NCBI GenBank assembly: GCA_020444205.1
Contig: JAHLLJ010000002.1
Coordinates: 25,860-89,859 of the forward strand
Direction of reading: 5' to 3'
Source of the DNA: Deltaproteobacteria bacterium
GTDB lineage: Bacteria > Desulfobacterota > Desulfarculia > Desulfarculales > Desulfarculaceae
DNA: 64,000 nucleotides
Below the pieces are notes generated by a model. That model ran no database searches and was not told the origin of the DNA. It saw nothing but the letters and a program-made list of their open reading frames with translations. Shown here piece by piece: positions 24,944 to 33,514 of the stretch. The translations under genes and the position numbers were made by a program. How positions within the stretch are numbered: the first letter of the stretch is position 1; the number at the start of each line of letters is the position of its first letter.

Positions 24944-25459
24944 ATGCCCGGTCGCGCCGAACAGGGGCGCATGGTCTGTCCGTTTTCAGCCATCGTGGGC
25001 CAGGAGCAGATAATCGACTTGCCTTTTAACGCCACCGAGGACATGGTTCTGGGGGGCTTGGATTTTGAAGAAGTTCTACAAAACGGGACGCGCCGCTTTT
25101 AGGCCGGGCTATTAGCCAAGGCTCATAGGGGATTTCTCTACATGGATGAGGTCAACCTCCTACCAGATCATCTGGTGGATGTGATCATGGACGCGGCATC
25201 CGCTGGGTTCAACCTGGTGGAGCGGGAAGGATTCCGCTATCAGCACGGAGCCCGCTTTTCCCTGGTGGGCATCGACGGCCACCGGGGCGATATTATCACC
25301 CTAAAGGCCGCCAAGACCTTGGCCGCTTGGCAAGGTCGCGACGCGGTGGAGACCCAGGATGTGGAAACAGCTGCTGAATTATCTTTGCCCCATCGTATGA
25401 GGCGGCAACCCTTCAGTGAGATGGGTTCGGCTCCCACGGCTCAAAACACCGCATTTTAA
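24944..25459 (+). pseudogene. Decayed ChlI/BchI-type chelatase ATPase
   Basis: A frame of 172 codons, interrupted by TAG at 25100-25102, encodes joined pieces of a ChlI-type AAA+ ATPase: FSAIVGQEQ, then directly [41 protein letters not shown] (Walker B region), [16 protein letters not shown], then directly [22 protein letters not shown] and the C-terminus. Compared with the intact genes at 59102 and 61191, two in-frame deletions removed the Walker A/nucleotide region and the sensor/arginine-finger region. The middle resembles the ChlD-type gene and the end resembles the ChlI-type gene. It still follows a complete riboswitch and terminator. It is almost surely nonfunctional as an ATPase. Confidence 0.85.
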
Positions 25460-25481
25460 GGGGGCGTGCACGCTGATATTG

Positions 25482-25510
25482 TTGACACTGCCCTGCATTG
25501 TTGGTATTGG
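25482..25510 (+). promoter_or_regulatory. Candidate sigma-70 promoter of riboswitch 2 and the cbi operon
   Basis: TTGACA at 25482-25487 and TATTGG at 25505-25510 are separated by exactly 17 bases, with the aptamer beginning about 20 bases after the -10. The -35 is perfect; the -10 matches only at its first three bases. Confidence 0.5.
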
Positions 25511-25529
25511 CTTTAAAGAACATATGCTG

Positions 25530-25693
25530 GAGCGGGCGCCTGTGAAGGCCCTGAGGGAAGCCGGTGCGAATCCGGCGCGGTCCCGCCGCTGTAACCAGGA
25601 ACGAAAGCCGTTATTAAAGCCACTGTCCGCGTTAGGGGATGGGAAGGCAACGGCCGGTAGGATGATCTGGGAGCCAGAAGACCTGCTTGCTCT
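25530..25693 (+). ncRNA. Cobalamin riboswitch 2 (leader of the cbi operon)
   Basis: The aptamer core is complete: GAAGCCGGTGCGAATCCGGC, GCGGTCCCGCCGCTGTAACC, ACGAAAGCCG, GCCACTG, GGGAAGGC, and GAGCCAGAAGACC. The P1 stem pairs GAGCGGGC (about 25530) with GCTTGCTC (ending 25693). An intrinsic terminator hairpin at 25762 follows and runs up to the first codon of cbiA, so high cobalamin should repress the biosynthetic operon. Confidence 0.93.
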
Positions 25694-25761
25694 GTTTAGG
25701 CCGCCGACGCCGGGTTATGCGTTGAGGCGGTCGGCCTAGGGGTGAAGCAAGCTGGGTGCAG

Positions 25762-25795
25762 TCCCTCGGTTCCATGAGGACCGGGGATTTTTATT
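25762..25795 (+). terminator. Attenuator terminator of riboswitch 2, overlapping the cbiA ribosome site
   Basis: TCCCTCGGT (25762-25770) pairs with ACCGGGGA (25780-25787) with one bulge, followed by TTTTTATTTT up to the TTG start at 25796. The GGGG of the 3' arm (25783-25786) is the only Shine-Dalgarno-like run in front of cbiA, so the same hairpin may also hide the ribosome site. Confidence 0.7.
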
Positions 25796-27169
25796 TTGGG
25801 CACCCGCATAAAGGCACTCAGCATAGGAGCGACGGGCAGCGGCGCGGGAAAAACCACCGTGACCCTAGCCTTGCTGGCTGCCCTGCGGCGCCGCGGCCTG
25901 CGGGTCCAACCCTTCAAAGCAGGCCCTGATTTCATAGACCCTGGCCATCATTTCACGGCCTCCGGCCTAATCTCCCACAATCTGGATACCTGGATGCTCT
26001 CGCCCGAGGAGAACCGGGCCATCTTTGCGCGCCATGCCTGCCAAGCCGACCTGGCGGTGGTGGAAGGGGTAATGGGCCTATTTGACGGCTTTGGCCCAGA
26101 GGGCGAAGAAGGTTCCACGGCTCACTTGGCCAAGCTGCTGGGCATTCCGGCGGTTTTGGTGGTCAACGCCAAGGGCATGGCCGGCAGCATTGCGGCTATG
26201 GCCGGAGGTTTCCAAAACTTTGATCCAGACTTGCGCTGGGCCGGCGTGATCGCCAACAAGTGCGGCAGCTTCGGCCATATTCAGATTCTGCGCCGGGCCA
26301 TGAGCTCTTCTTCGCTCATGCCCTTATTGGGCGGACTGCTCAGAGCCTCCTCCCTAAGCATGCCTGAGCGCCACCTGGGTCTGATAACCGCCGAGGAGGG
26401 CGGCCTAGCAGAGGATACCTTGCAGCGCCTGGCCGACCTGGCCGAGGAGGCCATTGACCTGGACCGGCTGCTGGAGAGCCTACCCGAGGTGGCGGTGGAG
26501 GCGCCGATGCCGCAGCCGCCGGTTTCGCCCAAGGTGCGCATCGGTGTGGCTCGCGATCAGGCCTTCTGCTTTTACTACGAGGAGAACTTGCGCCGCCTGC
26601 GCCGGGCCGGCGCGGAGCTGGTTCCCTTCTCCCCTATGCGCGACGCCCATTTACCCTCCAATCTACAGGGCCTGTACCTAGGCGGCGGCTATCCCGAGCT
26701 GTTCGCCCCCATCTTGGCGGAAAACATCGACTTGCGCTGCGATATCGCGGCCGCAGCCCGCAACGGGCTGCCTATCTTCGGCGAATGCGGGGGCATGATT
26801 TATTTGGGCCGCTCCCTGCGCGACCTGGAGGGGCGTGTCTGGCCCATGTGCAAGGTTTTGCCCCTGGACACGGCCATGAATCCCAAGTTGCGCAGGTTGG
26901 GTTACCGACAGGCGACGTTCGTGAAGGATACCCCCCTTGGACCCCAGGGCGCCGTAGCCCGGGGGCACGAGTTTCATTACTCCGAAATAACTACTCTGCA
27001 TGGCGGCGCTAGCGAGGATCTTTTTCAGCTCAGCGGCCGTAATGGGAGTTCCCCCGCGTTTGCCGGATTGCGCGTGGCCAATACTCTGGGCAGCTACCTG
27101 CATTTTCATTTCGGCAGCAACCCCAAGCTGGCGGAGCACTTCGTGGCTTTTTGCCGGAGAAATGCCTGA
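25796..27169 (+). CDS. cbiA: Cobyrinic acid a,c-diamide synthase CbiA
   Basis: A 457-residue protein with an N-terminal P-loop ATPase domain (IGATGSGAGKTT, about residues 9-20; KAGPDFIDPGHH) and a C-terminal class I glutamine amidotransferase-like domain (YLGGGYPELF; the nucleophile loop GECGGMIYLG near residue 328; a conserved EFHYS block). CbiA amidates the a and c carboxylates of cob(II)yrinate using glutamine and ATP. The start is TTG at 25796, immediately after the riboswitch terminator; no ATG lies before the P-loop in a better position. It is the first gene of the nine-gene anaerobic cobalamin operon, and its stop overlaps the ATG of cbiC by one base. Confidence 0.95.
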   Translation: MGTRIKALSIGATGSGAGKTTVTLALLAALRRRGLRVQPFKAGPDFIDPGHHFTASGLISHNLDTWMLSPEENRAIFARHACQADLAVVEGVMGLFDGFGPEGEEGSTAHLAKLLGIPAVLVVNAKGMAGSIAAMAGGFQNFDPDLRWAGVIANKCGSFGHIQILRRAMSSSSLMPLLGGLLRASSLSMPERHLGLITAEEGGLAEDTLQRLADLAEEAIDLDRLLESLPEVAVEAPMPQPPVSPKVRIGVARDQAFCFYYEENLRRLRRAGAELVPFSPMRDAHLPSNLQGLYLGGGYPELFAPILAENIDLRCDIAAAARNGLPIFGECGGMIYLGRSLRDLEGRVWPMCKVLPLDTAMNPKLRRLGYRQATFVKDTPLGPQGAVARGHEFHYSEITTLHGGASEDLFQLSGRNGSSPAFAGLRVANTLGSYLHFHFGSNPKLAEHFVAFCRRNA

Positions 27170-27810
27170 TGGAAAGAGATACCTGGAATCTGAACCCCAG
27201 CGACATCGAAACCCGCAGCATGGCCATCATAGACGCCCAAGCGGGCGAGCACGGCTGGCTTCCGGATCAATGGCAAATAGTGCGGCGCATGATCCACACC
27301 ACGGCTGATTTCGAGTGGGCGGGCATCACCATCATGCAAGACCAAGCTTTGGAAAGCGGCCTAAAGGCCTTGACCAAAGGATGCACCATATTCACTGATA
27401 CCCAGATGGCCATGATGGGCATTTCCCCGTGGCGGGTAGGGCCCCTGGGGGTGGATGTGCGTTGTCTGATCAACTATGAACCGGTGATGGCACGCGCCGC
27501 CGAAAATGGCACCACGCGGGCGGTGGCCGCCGTGGACCTGGCCGTGGAGAGCGACTCCAGGGCGGTGTTCGTCGTCGGCAACGCGCCCACCGCCTTGCTG
27601 CGCTTGCTGGAGCACGCCGAGGCGGGCCGGGCGCACCCCCCCTTGGTGGTGGGACTGCCGGTGGGCTTTGTCAACGCGGCCGAAGCCAAGGCAGCCCTGG
27701 CCCAGAGCGATCTTCCCTACATCACCGCCCTAGGACCCAAAGGCGGTTCGGCGGTGGCCGCCAGCGTGATCAACGCTCTGGCCATCATGGCGCAGGAGCA
27801 ACGGAAATGA
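27169..27810 (+). CDS. cbiC: Cobalt-precorrin-8 methylmutase CbiC
   Basis: A 213-residue protein from the ATG at 27169, which shares its first base with the stop of cbiA. Family landmarks are IVRRMIHTTADFEW near residue 40, with the catalytic histidine, then GCTIFTDTQMAMMGI, VGNAPTALLRLLE and the glycine-rich LGPKGGSAVAASVINAL C-terminus. CbiC moves the C11 methyl group to C12 to give cobyrinate. It is in the middle of the riboswitch 2 operon and overlaps cbiL by four bases. An upstream in-frame start at 27151 is possible but would overlap cbiA further. Confidence 0.95.
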   Translation: MERDTWNLNPSDIETRSMAIIDAQAGEHGWLPDQWQIVRRMIHTTADFEWAGITIMQDQALESGLKALTKGCTIFTDTQMAMMGISPWRVGPLGVDVRCLINYEPVMARAAENGTTRAVAAVDLAVESDSRAVFVVGNAPTALLRLLEHAEAGRAHPPLVVGLPVGFVNAAEAKAALAQSDLPYITALGPKGGSAVAASVINALAIMAQEQRK

Positions 27811-28538
27811 GCGGGCAGGCCTACGGCACCCTTTACGGCATAGGGGTGGGGCCCGGCGACCCCGAGCTGGTTACCATCAAGGCCGCCAAGGTGTTGAGCC
27901 GGGTTGAAGTGGTTTTCGCGGCCAGCTCACCCAAAAACGGCTACAGCCTGGCCCTCAATACGGTGGCGGAGCTGATTCCCGCAGGCACCCAGGTGGTCAA
28001 GCTGGCCTTCCCCATGACCAGCAAGGCCGCCACGCTCAAGAAAGCCTGGCACGATAATGCTCATGCGGTGCGCCGGGTTCTGGAGAAGGGGAGCGACGCA
28101 GCTTTCCTAACCATTGGCGACCCCTTGACCTACAGCACCTACGGCTACCTGCTGGAGACCCTGCGGGGTCTGGGCTGTGGCGCGCCGGTGGTCACCATAC
28201 CAGGAGTGACCGCCTATCATGCCGCTGCCGCCCGGCTCAACATCCCCCTGGTGGAGAGCAACCAGTCCTTGGTGGTGGTCAGCGGAGTGGGGGACCCCCA
28301 GAGCATCCGGCGATTGTCCGAGTTCAGCGAGAACATAGTCATCATGAAGGCCTATCGCCGCTTCGATGACATTATCGACACGGTCGAGCATTTGCCCTAC
28401 GCCTCCACCGTGTCCGCGGTGTCCCAGATCGGGCTCCCCGACGAGCAAGTCGTACACGACGCCACCGTCTTAAAGGGGCAGGAAATGCCCTACCTGACCT
28501 TGTGCGTGGTAAAGCGCCAAAGGGGAGGCAAGGCCTGA
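27807..28538 (+). CDS. cbiL: Cobalt-precorrin-2 C20-methyltransferase CbiL
   Basis: A 243-residue SAM-dependent tetrapyrrole methylase. The N-terminal GIGVGPGDPELVTIKAAKVL (about residues 10-29) is the family SAM loop, and FLTIGDPLTYSTYGYL (about 105-120) and VTIPGVTAYHAAAA (about 130) are further conserved blocks. The PMTSKAA region in the insert is typical of the C20 methylases CbiL/CobI. It adds the C20 methyl to cobalt-factor II/precorrin-2. ATGA overlap with cbiC; 4 bases to cbiD. Confidence 0.93.
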   Translation: MSGQAYGTLYGIGVGPGDPELVTIKAAKVLSRVEVVFAASSPKNGYSLALNTVAELIPAGTQVVKLAFPMTSKAATLKKAWHDNAHAVRRVLEKGSDAAFLTIGDPLTYSTYGYLLETLRGLGCGAPVVTIPGVTAYHAAAARLNIPLVESNQSLVVVSGVGDPQSIRRLSEFSENIVIMKAYRRFDDIIDTVEHLPYASTVSAVSQIGLPDEQVVHDATVLKGQEMPYLTLCVVKRQRGGKA

Positions 28539-28542
28539 GACC

Positions 28543-29658
28543 ATGGCACGGCGGGAGCTAAAAAGCGGCTTCACCACCGGCACCGCGGCTGCTGCTGCGG
28601 CCAAGGCGGCGGTGATGCTGGCCTTTGGGCAGAGCGCCGATCAGGTTGAGGTAAGCCTGCCCGAGGGAGGCAAGGTGCTGAGCATCCCGGTGGCGGTTGC
28701 TCAACGCAAGAAATCAGGGCACTGCGAGGCGGTGGTGGTCAAGGACGCGGGCGACGACCCGGACGTGACCAACAAGGCCAGAATCAAAGCCGAGGTGCAA
28801 TTGCTTCCCGCGGAGGCCGATGGCGCCTGCCTGGAAATATGCGGCGGTCAGGGGGTCGGCCTGGTGACCAAGGCGGGTTTGGCGGTGGAGCCGGGTAAGC
28901 CCGCCATCAACCCGGTGCCTCGGGAGATGATCTGCCGCGCGGTACGCCAGGCTCTGGCCTGGGTCGCGCCGGAAGAGCACTTCGCGGTAAAGGTGACCAT
29001 CAGTGTGGATGAGGGGGAGCGCCTGGCCCGTTACACCCTGAATCCGCGTCTGGGAGTTATGGGGGGCATCTCCATCTTGGGCACCAGCGGCCTGGTGAAG
29101 CCTTTCAGTCACGAGGCTTACACCCAGACCATCGATGTGGCCCTCTCCGTGGCCCAGGCCGCCGGACACCAAGAGGTGGTGCTGACCACGGGAGGTAAAA
29201 GCGAGAAACGGGCCATGATTTTGCGGCCGGATTTGAACTCCGCCGCCTTTGTGCAGATCGCCGACTTTTTCGCCTATTCCTTGCGGGCTTGCGCCCAAGC
29301 GGGCATGCATAGGGTTGGCCTGGTCTCCTTCTTCGGCAAGGCGGTGAAACAAGCAGCCGGGATGGAGTACACCCACGCGCACAAAGCAGCCATGGACCTG
29401 CCCCGGTTGGCCCAGTGGCTGGGCGGGGCCGGGTTGGAAACCGGCACGTGCCAAGAAATAGCCCAAGCCAACACCGCTCGCCATGCTTTGGATATCTTGC
29501 GCCTGGTAGGCCGTTTGGCTTTGGTCAGCGAAGTGGGCAAGCGCATGCTCGCCTCGGCACGAGAGTTCGCCGGACCTAGCGTGGATATCTGGGCGATCAT
29601 CATCGATTACAACGGCGCAGGGCTATATGGCGGTAATCAACCGGCGGTGTCTTCATGA
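28543..29658 (+). CDS. cbiD: Cobalt-precorrin-5B C1-methyltransferase CbiD
   Basis: A 371-residue protein beginning with the family signature LKSGFTTGTAAAAAAKAA (about residues 5-22). Other conserved blocks are AVVVKDAGDDPDVTN, the LGVMGGISILGTSGLVKPFSHEAY stretch near residue 172, and LTTGGKSEKRA. CbiD methylates C1 in the anaerobic pathway and is found only there, which fixes the pathway type. It overlaps the cbiET gene by four bases. Confidence 0.96.
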   Translation: MARRELKSGFTTGTAAAAAAKAAVMLAFGQSADQVEVSLPEGGKVLSIPVAVAQRKKSGHCEAVVVKDAGDDPDVTNKARIKAEVQLLPAEADGACLEICGGQGVGLVTKAGLAVEPGKPAINPVPREMICRAVRQALAWVAPEEHFAVKVTISVDEGERLARYTLNPRLGVMGGISILGTSGLVKPFSHEAYTQTIDVALSVAQAAGHQEVVLTTGGKSEKRAMILRPDLNSAAFVQIADFFAYSLRACAQAGMHRVGLVSFFGKAVKQAAGMEYTHAHKAAMDLPRLAQWLGGAGLETGTCQEIAQANTARHALDILRLVGRLALVSEVGKRMLASAREFAGPSVDIWAIIIDYNGAGLYGGNQPAVSS

Positions 29659-30890
29659 AACCGGTGCAGGTGGTCGGCCTGGGCCTGGGCCTCCAGGACG
29701 TCACTCCCGCCATGGCCGCGGTCATCGACCAGGCCGAGATCCTGGCCGGGGGCAGACGTCTGCTGGATTGGTTCCCCAACCACCAGGCGCCACGCTTGGT
29801 GTTGGAAACCGGGCTCCACTCCTGGCTGGAAAAAGTCGCCGAGGCGGCCAAGGAAATGCGGGTGGTGGTGCTGGCCTCGGGCGATCCCGGCTTCTTCGGG
29901 GTGGCCGGAGCCCTGCGGCGCCGCTTGGGTTCGGACTTGGTAAGAGTCATGCCCAACGTGAGCGCCATGCAGGCAGCCTGCGCCCGCTTAAACCTGTCGT
30001 GGGATCATGCCGCCCATGTTTCCTTGCATGCCGGCGGCGATGACTTGTCAACCTTGTGGCGCGCCATGAGCAGCGCGGACCTGGTGAGCGTGTACACCCG
30101 GCCCGGCCTCGGACCAAAAGAGTTGGCCGTGGCTCTGCATGAACGGGGCATTAACAACTGGCACATGCACATCCTGCAAGCCCTGGGATCTCAGCACGAG
30201 CTTGTCGACAGCTTTTCGCCGTCCGAGGCCATGGGCCGGGATTTTTCCGCATTGAGCGTAGTGCTTTTACAAAGGACCGGCCTTGCTTCGCCATTGAGCA
30301 TGGGCATGCCGGAGGATGACTACCTTCATGAGGGTGGCCTTATCACCAAGGCGGAAGTGCGGTCGGTTGCCTTGGCCAAGCTGGCATTAGGCCCCGGCAT
30401 GACCTTGTGGGACATCGGAGCGGGCAGCGGTTCTCTGGGCCTTGAAGCGGGCTTGTTAATGCCCGGCGGCAGGGTGGTGGCCCTGGAGAGGAAGCCGGAG
30501 CGGATAGCCGTGATCAGGGCTAATCGTGCCAAGTTCGAGATGGGCATGCTGGAGATCGTGCAGGGTGAGGCGCCTGCGGCCCTTTCGGATATGCCTGATC
30601 CCCACCGAGTGTTTGTTGGCGGAGGCGGTAAGGACCTGGTGCCTATCGTACGGGCCTGTGCCCAACGCCTTCATCCCAACGGGGTGATGGTGGTCAACGC
30701 GGTGCTGCTGCAAAGCCTAGAAACAGCGCGCCGGGCCATGCGGGAAGCTGGATTGATAATAGACGAAACCTTGCTGCAGATCAGCCGGGGCCGGAGCGTG
30801 GCCGGGCAAACCATGATGAAGGCCCTGAATCCCGTGTGGCTGCTCAGGGGCCGCAAGCCCAAAGGAGCAAATCAGCATGACCAAGCATGA
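29655..30890 (+). CDS. cbiET: Cobalt-precorrin-7 C5-methyltransferase / C15-methyltransferase (decarboxylating), CbiE-CbiT fusion
   Basis: A 411-residue fusion. Residues about 1-205 form the CbiE tetrapyrrole methylase (VVGLGLGLQDVTPAM; ASGDPGFFGVAGAL). Residues about 215-400 form the CbiT methyltransferase, with DDYLHEGGLITKAEVRSVALAKL and the SAM motif LWDIGAGSGSLGLEAG. The fused form corresponds to CobL of aerobic pathways but is common in anaerobes. It methylates C5 and C15 and decarboxylates the C12 acetate. It overlaps both neighbours (cbiD by 4 bases, cbiF by 14). Confidence 0.95.
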   Translation: MKPVQVVGLGLGLQDVTPAMAAVIDQAEILAGGRRLLDWFPNHQAPRLVLETGLHSWLEKVAEAAKEMRVVVLASGDPGFFGVAGALRRRLGSDLVRVMPNVSAMQAACARLNLSWDHAAHVSLHAGGDDLSTLWRAMSSADLVSVYTRPGLGPKELAVALHERGINNWHMHILQALGSQHELVDSFSPSEAMGRDFSALSVVLLQRTGLASPLSMGMPEDDYLHEGGLITKAEVRSVALAKLALGPGMTLWDIGAGSGSLGLEAGLLMPGGRVVALERKPERIAVIRANRAKFEMGMLEIVQGEAPAALSDMPDPHRVFVGGGGKDLVPIVRACAQRLHPNGVMVVNAVLLQSLETARRAMREAGLIIDETLLQISRGRSVAGQTMMKALNPVWLLRGRKPKGANQHDQA

Positions 30891-31683
30891 CGCTAATCCG
30901 GTGATCTTCGTGGGAGCAGGGCCGGGCGATCCCAAACTGGTCACCGTGGCCGGCAAAGAGGCTTTAGAGCAGGCGGACCTGGTGGTTTACGCGGGGTCCC
31001 TAGTAAGTGAGGAGATGCTGGGCTGGTGCCGTAATGACTGTCAAACGGTGAGTAGCGCGGGCCTGAACCTGGAGGAGATCATCGCCGCCATGGCCCAAGC
31101 CCATGGTCAGGGGCAAAAGGTGGTGCGTTTACAAACCGGCGATATCAGCCTCTACGGCGCGCTGCCTGAGCAGTTGGCCGCCTTGGAGCAGCGCGGGATC
31201 ACATATCTCATTCTCCCGGGAGTAAGCGCTGCCTTTGCCGCGGCCGCTGCCTTGGGCCTCAGCTACACCCTGCCCGAGGTTTGCCAGAGCCTCATCTTCA
31301 CCCGGGCTGGAGGCCGCACACCCATGCGTCGGGAGGAAGAATTGGCTTCCATGGCCGCGCATGGTTGCAGCTTGGCCATTTATCTCTCCGCTGCCCTTAG
31401 CCAAGAGGTGGCCGACACCCTGGCCAAAGCCTACGGCCCGGAGTCTCCCATCGTGGTGGTGCAGCGGGCAACCTGGCCGGACCAAAAGGTTCTTTGGACT
31501 ACCGCGGCTAGTTTGGCCGAGGATCTGCGCCGCGATGGAATCGGCCGGCAAGCCTTGATTTTGACCGGCCCGGCAGTGGCTGAGCTGCGCCAAGGATACG
31601 GCGGTGGGGCGAAATCCAAACTGTATGACAAGACCTACAGCCATGGCTGGCGCGGTGGACAAGAAGGGGAGCCTGGCGCTTGA
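30877..31683 (+). CDS. cbiF: Cobalt-precorrin-4 C11-methyltransferase CbiF
   Basis: A 268-residue tetrapyrrole methylase with IFVGAGPGDPKLVTVAGKEAL (about residues 9-29), VVRLQTGDISLYGALPEQ (about 82-99), YLILPGVSAAFAAAAALG and LIFTRAGGRTPM (about 140-150), the last two typical of CbiF/CobM. It adds the C11 methyl group. Its start lies inside the end of cbiET (14-base overlap) and its stop overlaps the cbiG start. Confidence 0.94.
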   Translation: MTKHDANPVIFVGAGPGDPKLVTVAGKEALEQADLVVYAGSLVSEEMLGWCRNDCQTVSSAGLNLEEIIAAMAQAHGQGQKVVRLQTGDISLYGALPEQLAALEQRGITYLILPGVSAAFAAAAALGLSYTLPEVCQSLIFTRAGGRTPMRREEELASMAAHGCSLAIYLSAALSQEVADTLAKAYGPESPIVVVQRATWPDQKVLWTTAASLAEDLRRDGIGRQALILTGPAVAELRQGYGGGAKSKLYDKTYSHGWRGGQEGEPGA

Positions 31684-32729
31684 TGCAAACCACAAGCAAA
31701 GTGGCGCTCTATGCCTTGGGCGCTCCGGGAGCCGGAATATGCCGCCGTTTGGCGGCGGGCATGGCCTCGGCCGAGGTGTTTTTGCCTCAGCGCCATGCCA
31801 GACCGGAAAATGGCGAGCGCCCTTTTAGATCCCTACACGCCGTGTTGGTCGATAATTTTTCCCGCTACCAAGGTCATGTTTTGGTCTGCGCGGCGGGCAT
31901 GGTGGTTCGTTGCTTGGTTCCGCTGTTACGGGGCAAGGCCCAGGACCCGGCAGTGGTGGTGGTGGATCAAAAAGGGCAATACGCGGTGAGTCTGCTTTCC
32001 GGGCATTTGGGTGGAGCCAATGAGCTGGCTCAGCGCACCGCCCTTATCCTGGGCGGCGAGGCGGTGATAACCACGGCCACGGACAACCTGGGCCTGCCCA
32101 GCCTGGAGATGGAGGCGCGGCGCCTGGGGATGGGAGTGGAGAATCTTTCAGCCCTGGCCGGGGTAAGCGGGGCCTTGGTTGACGGCCGCAAGGTGCCGGT
32201 ATGCGACCCAGAGGGTTGGCTGGATCCGGTGACCAACGAGCATGGCGAGCTTTTCACGCCGGTGGACACGGATCAGGCCAATACCCTACTTGAGCAGCCA
32301 GTGGTCTGGGTGGGTTGGCGAAAGCTACGGCCCCCTCGGTCGTGGTTGGTGTTGCGCCCGCGCTGCCTGGTCCTGGGCATGGGCTGCAACCGGAACACCG
32401 GAGTGGACGAATTGATGGGCCTGGCTTCCGACGCCTTGGACAGGGCAGGTGCCGCGCGAGGAAGCTTGAAAAGCCTGGCAAGTGCCGAGGCCAAACGCCA
32501 CGAGCCTGGATTGCTTGAGTTGGCGCAACGCCTGGATGTGGAGCCGGTTTTCTTTACCCATGAGCAGCTGGCAGAGGTGGAGGTGCCCAATCCATCCAAG
32601 ACAGTCCTGCGCTGTTTGGGCACCTCCAGCGTGTGCGAGGCGGCGGCGCTGCTGGCCTCGCAAAACGGCAAACTAATTCTCCCTAAAATCAAGAGCGCAA
32701 ACGCAACGGCGGCGGTGGCATTGATATGA
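31683..32729 (+). CDS. cbiG: Cobalt-precorrin-5A hydrolase CbiG
   Basis: A 348-residue protein from the ATG at 31683, which shares a base with the cbiF stop; a TTG one codon earlier is less likely. It has the CbiG domains in order: N-terminal (ALGAPGAGICRRLAAGM), mid (CAAGMVVRCLVPLLRGKAQDPAVVVVDQKGQYAVSLLSGHLGGAN, about residues 65-115) and C-terminal (LVLGMGCNRNTGVDELM; HEPGLLELAQRL; LRCLGTSSVCEAAALLAS). CbiG opens the ring-A lactone and releases acetaldehyde. This step exists only in the anaerobic pathway. It overlaps cbiH by four bases. Confidence 0.95.
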   Translation: MQTTSKVALYALGAPGAGICRRLAAGMASAEVFLPQRHARPENGERPFRSLHAVLVDNFSRYQGHVLVCAAGMVVRCLVPLLRGKAQDPAVVVVDQKGQYAVSLLSGHLGGANELAQRTALILGGEAVITTATDNLGLPSLEMEARRLGMGVENLSALAGVSGALVDGRKVPVCDPEGWLDPVTNEHGELFTPVDTDQANTLLEQPVVWVGWRKLRPPRSWLVLRPRCLVLGMGCNRNTGVDELMGLASDALDRAGAARGSLKSLASAEAKRHEPGLLELAQRLDVEPVFFTHEQLAEVEVPNPSKTVLRCLGTSSVCEAAALLASQNGKLILPKIKSANATAAVALI

Positions 32730-33514
32730 GCGGCAAACTTTTCATCGTGGGGCTGGGCCCCGGCGGCCAGGAGCACATGACCTTGCGGGCCAGACAGGCC
32801 CTGCAAGAATCCGAGGTGGTGGTGGGCTATAAAACCTACCTGCGTCACATCCAGGAACTGGTCAAGGACAAGGAAGTCCTGGCCAGCGGCATGACCAAGG
32901 AAATGGATCGCGCCTGGACCGCCATTCAAGCAGCCAGGCAGGGTAGAGTAACCGCCCTGGTCTCCGGTGGCGACCCTGGCATCTACGCCATGGCTCCGGT
33001 GGTGTTTGAACTCCTGCATGACAAGGGCATAGTCCCCGGCCCGGACGGGCTTGCAGTGGAGGTTGTCCCCGGCGTACCAGCCGTGGCTGCGGCTGGAGCC
33101 TTCTTGGGCGCGCCCCTGTCCCACGACTTTGCCTGCATTAGCCTCAGCGATCGCCTTACCCCTTGGGAAGTGATCGAGAAACGCCTGCTGGCCGCTGCGG
33201 GAGCGGACTTTGTCATCGCTCTTTACAACCCCAAGAGCAAGGGGCGTGACTGGCAGCTAGGCCGGGCCCTGGAGATCATAGCCGGGCACCGCGCAGCGCA
33301 AACCCCGGTGGGAGTGGTGCGGGCGGCCATGCGCGCCGACCAGAGTGTGCGGTTATGCACCTTGGCCACCGCAGCCTCCGCGCCGGTGGACATGGCCACC
33401 ATCCTCATTATCGGCAACAGCAACAGCTTCACTTTCCAAGATGTCATGGTCACTCCCCGGGGATACCTGGCCAAGTATGGCTCCCCAGGGGGGGAGGAGG
33501 TCGGCGATGAGTAA
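32726..33514 (+). CDS. cbiH: Cobalt-factor III / precorrin-3B C17-methyltransferase CbiH
   Basis: A 262-residue tetrapyrrole methylase with LFIVGLGPGGQEHMTLRARQAL (about residues 4-25), ALVSGGDPGIYAMAPVVFELL (about 79-99), VVPGVPAVAAAGAFLGAPLSHDFACISLSD (about 113-142) and LYNPKSKGRDWQ, all typical of CbiH/CobJ. It methylates C17 with ring contraction. No extra ferredoxin-like domain is attached. It overlaps cbiG by 4 and cbiK by 8 bases. Confidence 0.94.
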   Translation: MSGKLFIVGLGPGGQEHMTLRARQALQESEVVVGYKTYLRHIQELVKDKEVLASGMTKEMDRAWTAIQAARQGRVTALVSGGDPGIYAMAPVVFELLHDKGIVPGPDGLAVEVVPGVPAVAAAGAFLGAPLSHDFACISLSDRLTPWEVIEKRLLAAAGADFVIALYNPKSKGRDWQLGRALEIIAGHRAAQTPVGVVRAAMRADQSVRLCTLATAASAPVDMATILIIGNSNSFTFQDVMVTPRGYLAKYGSPGGEEVGDE

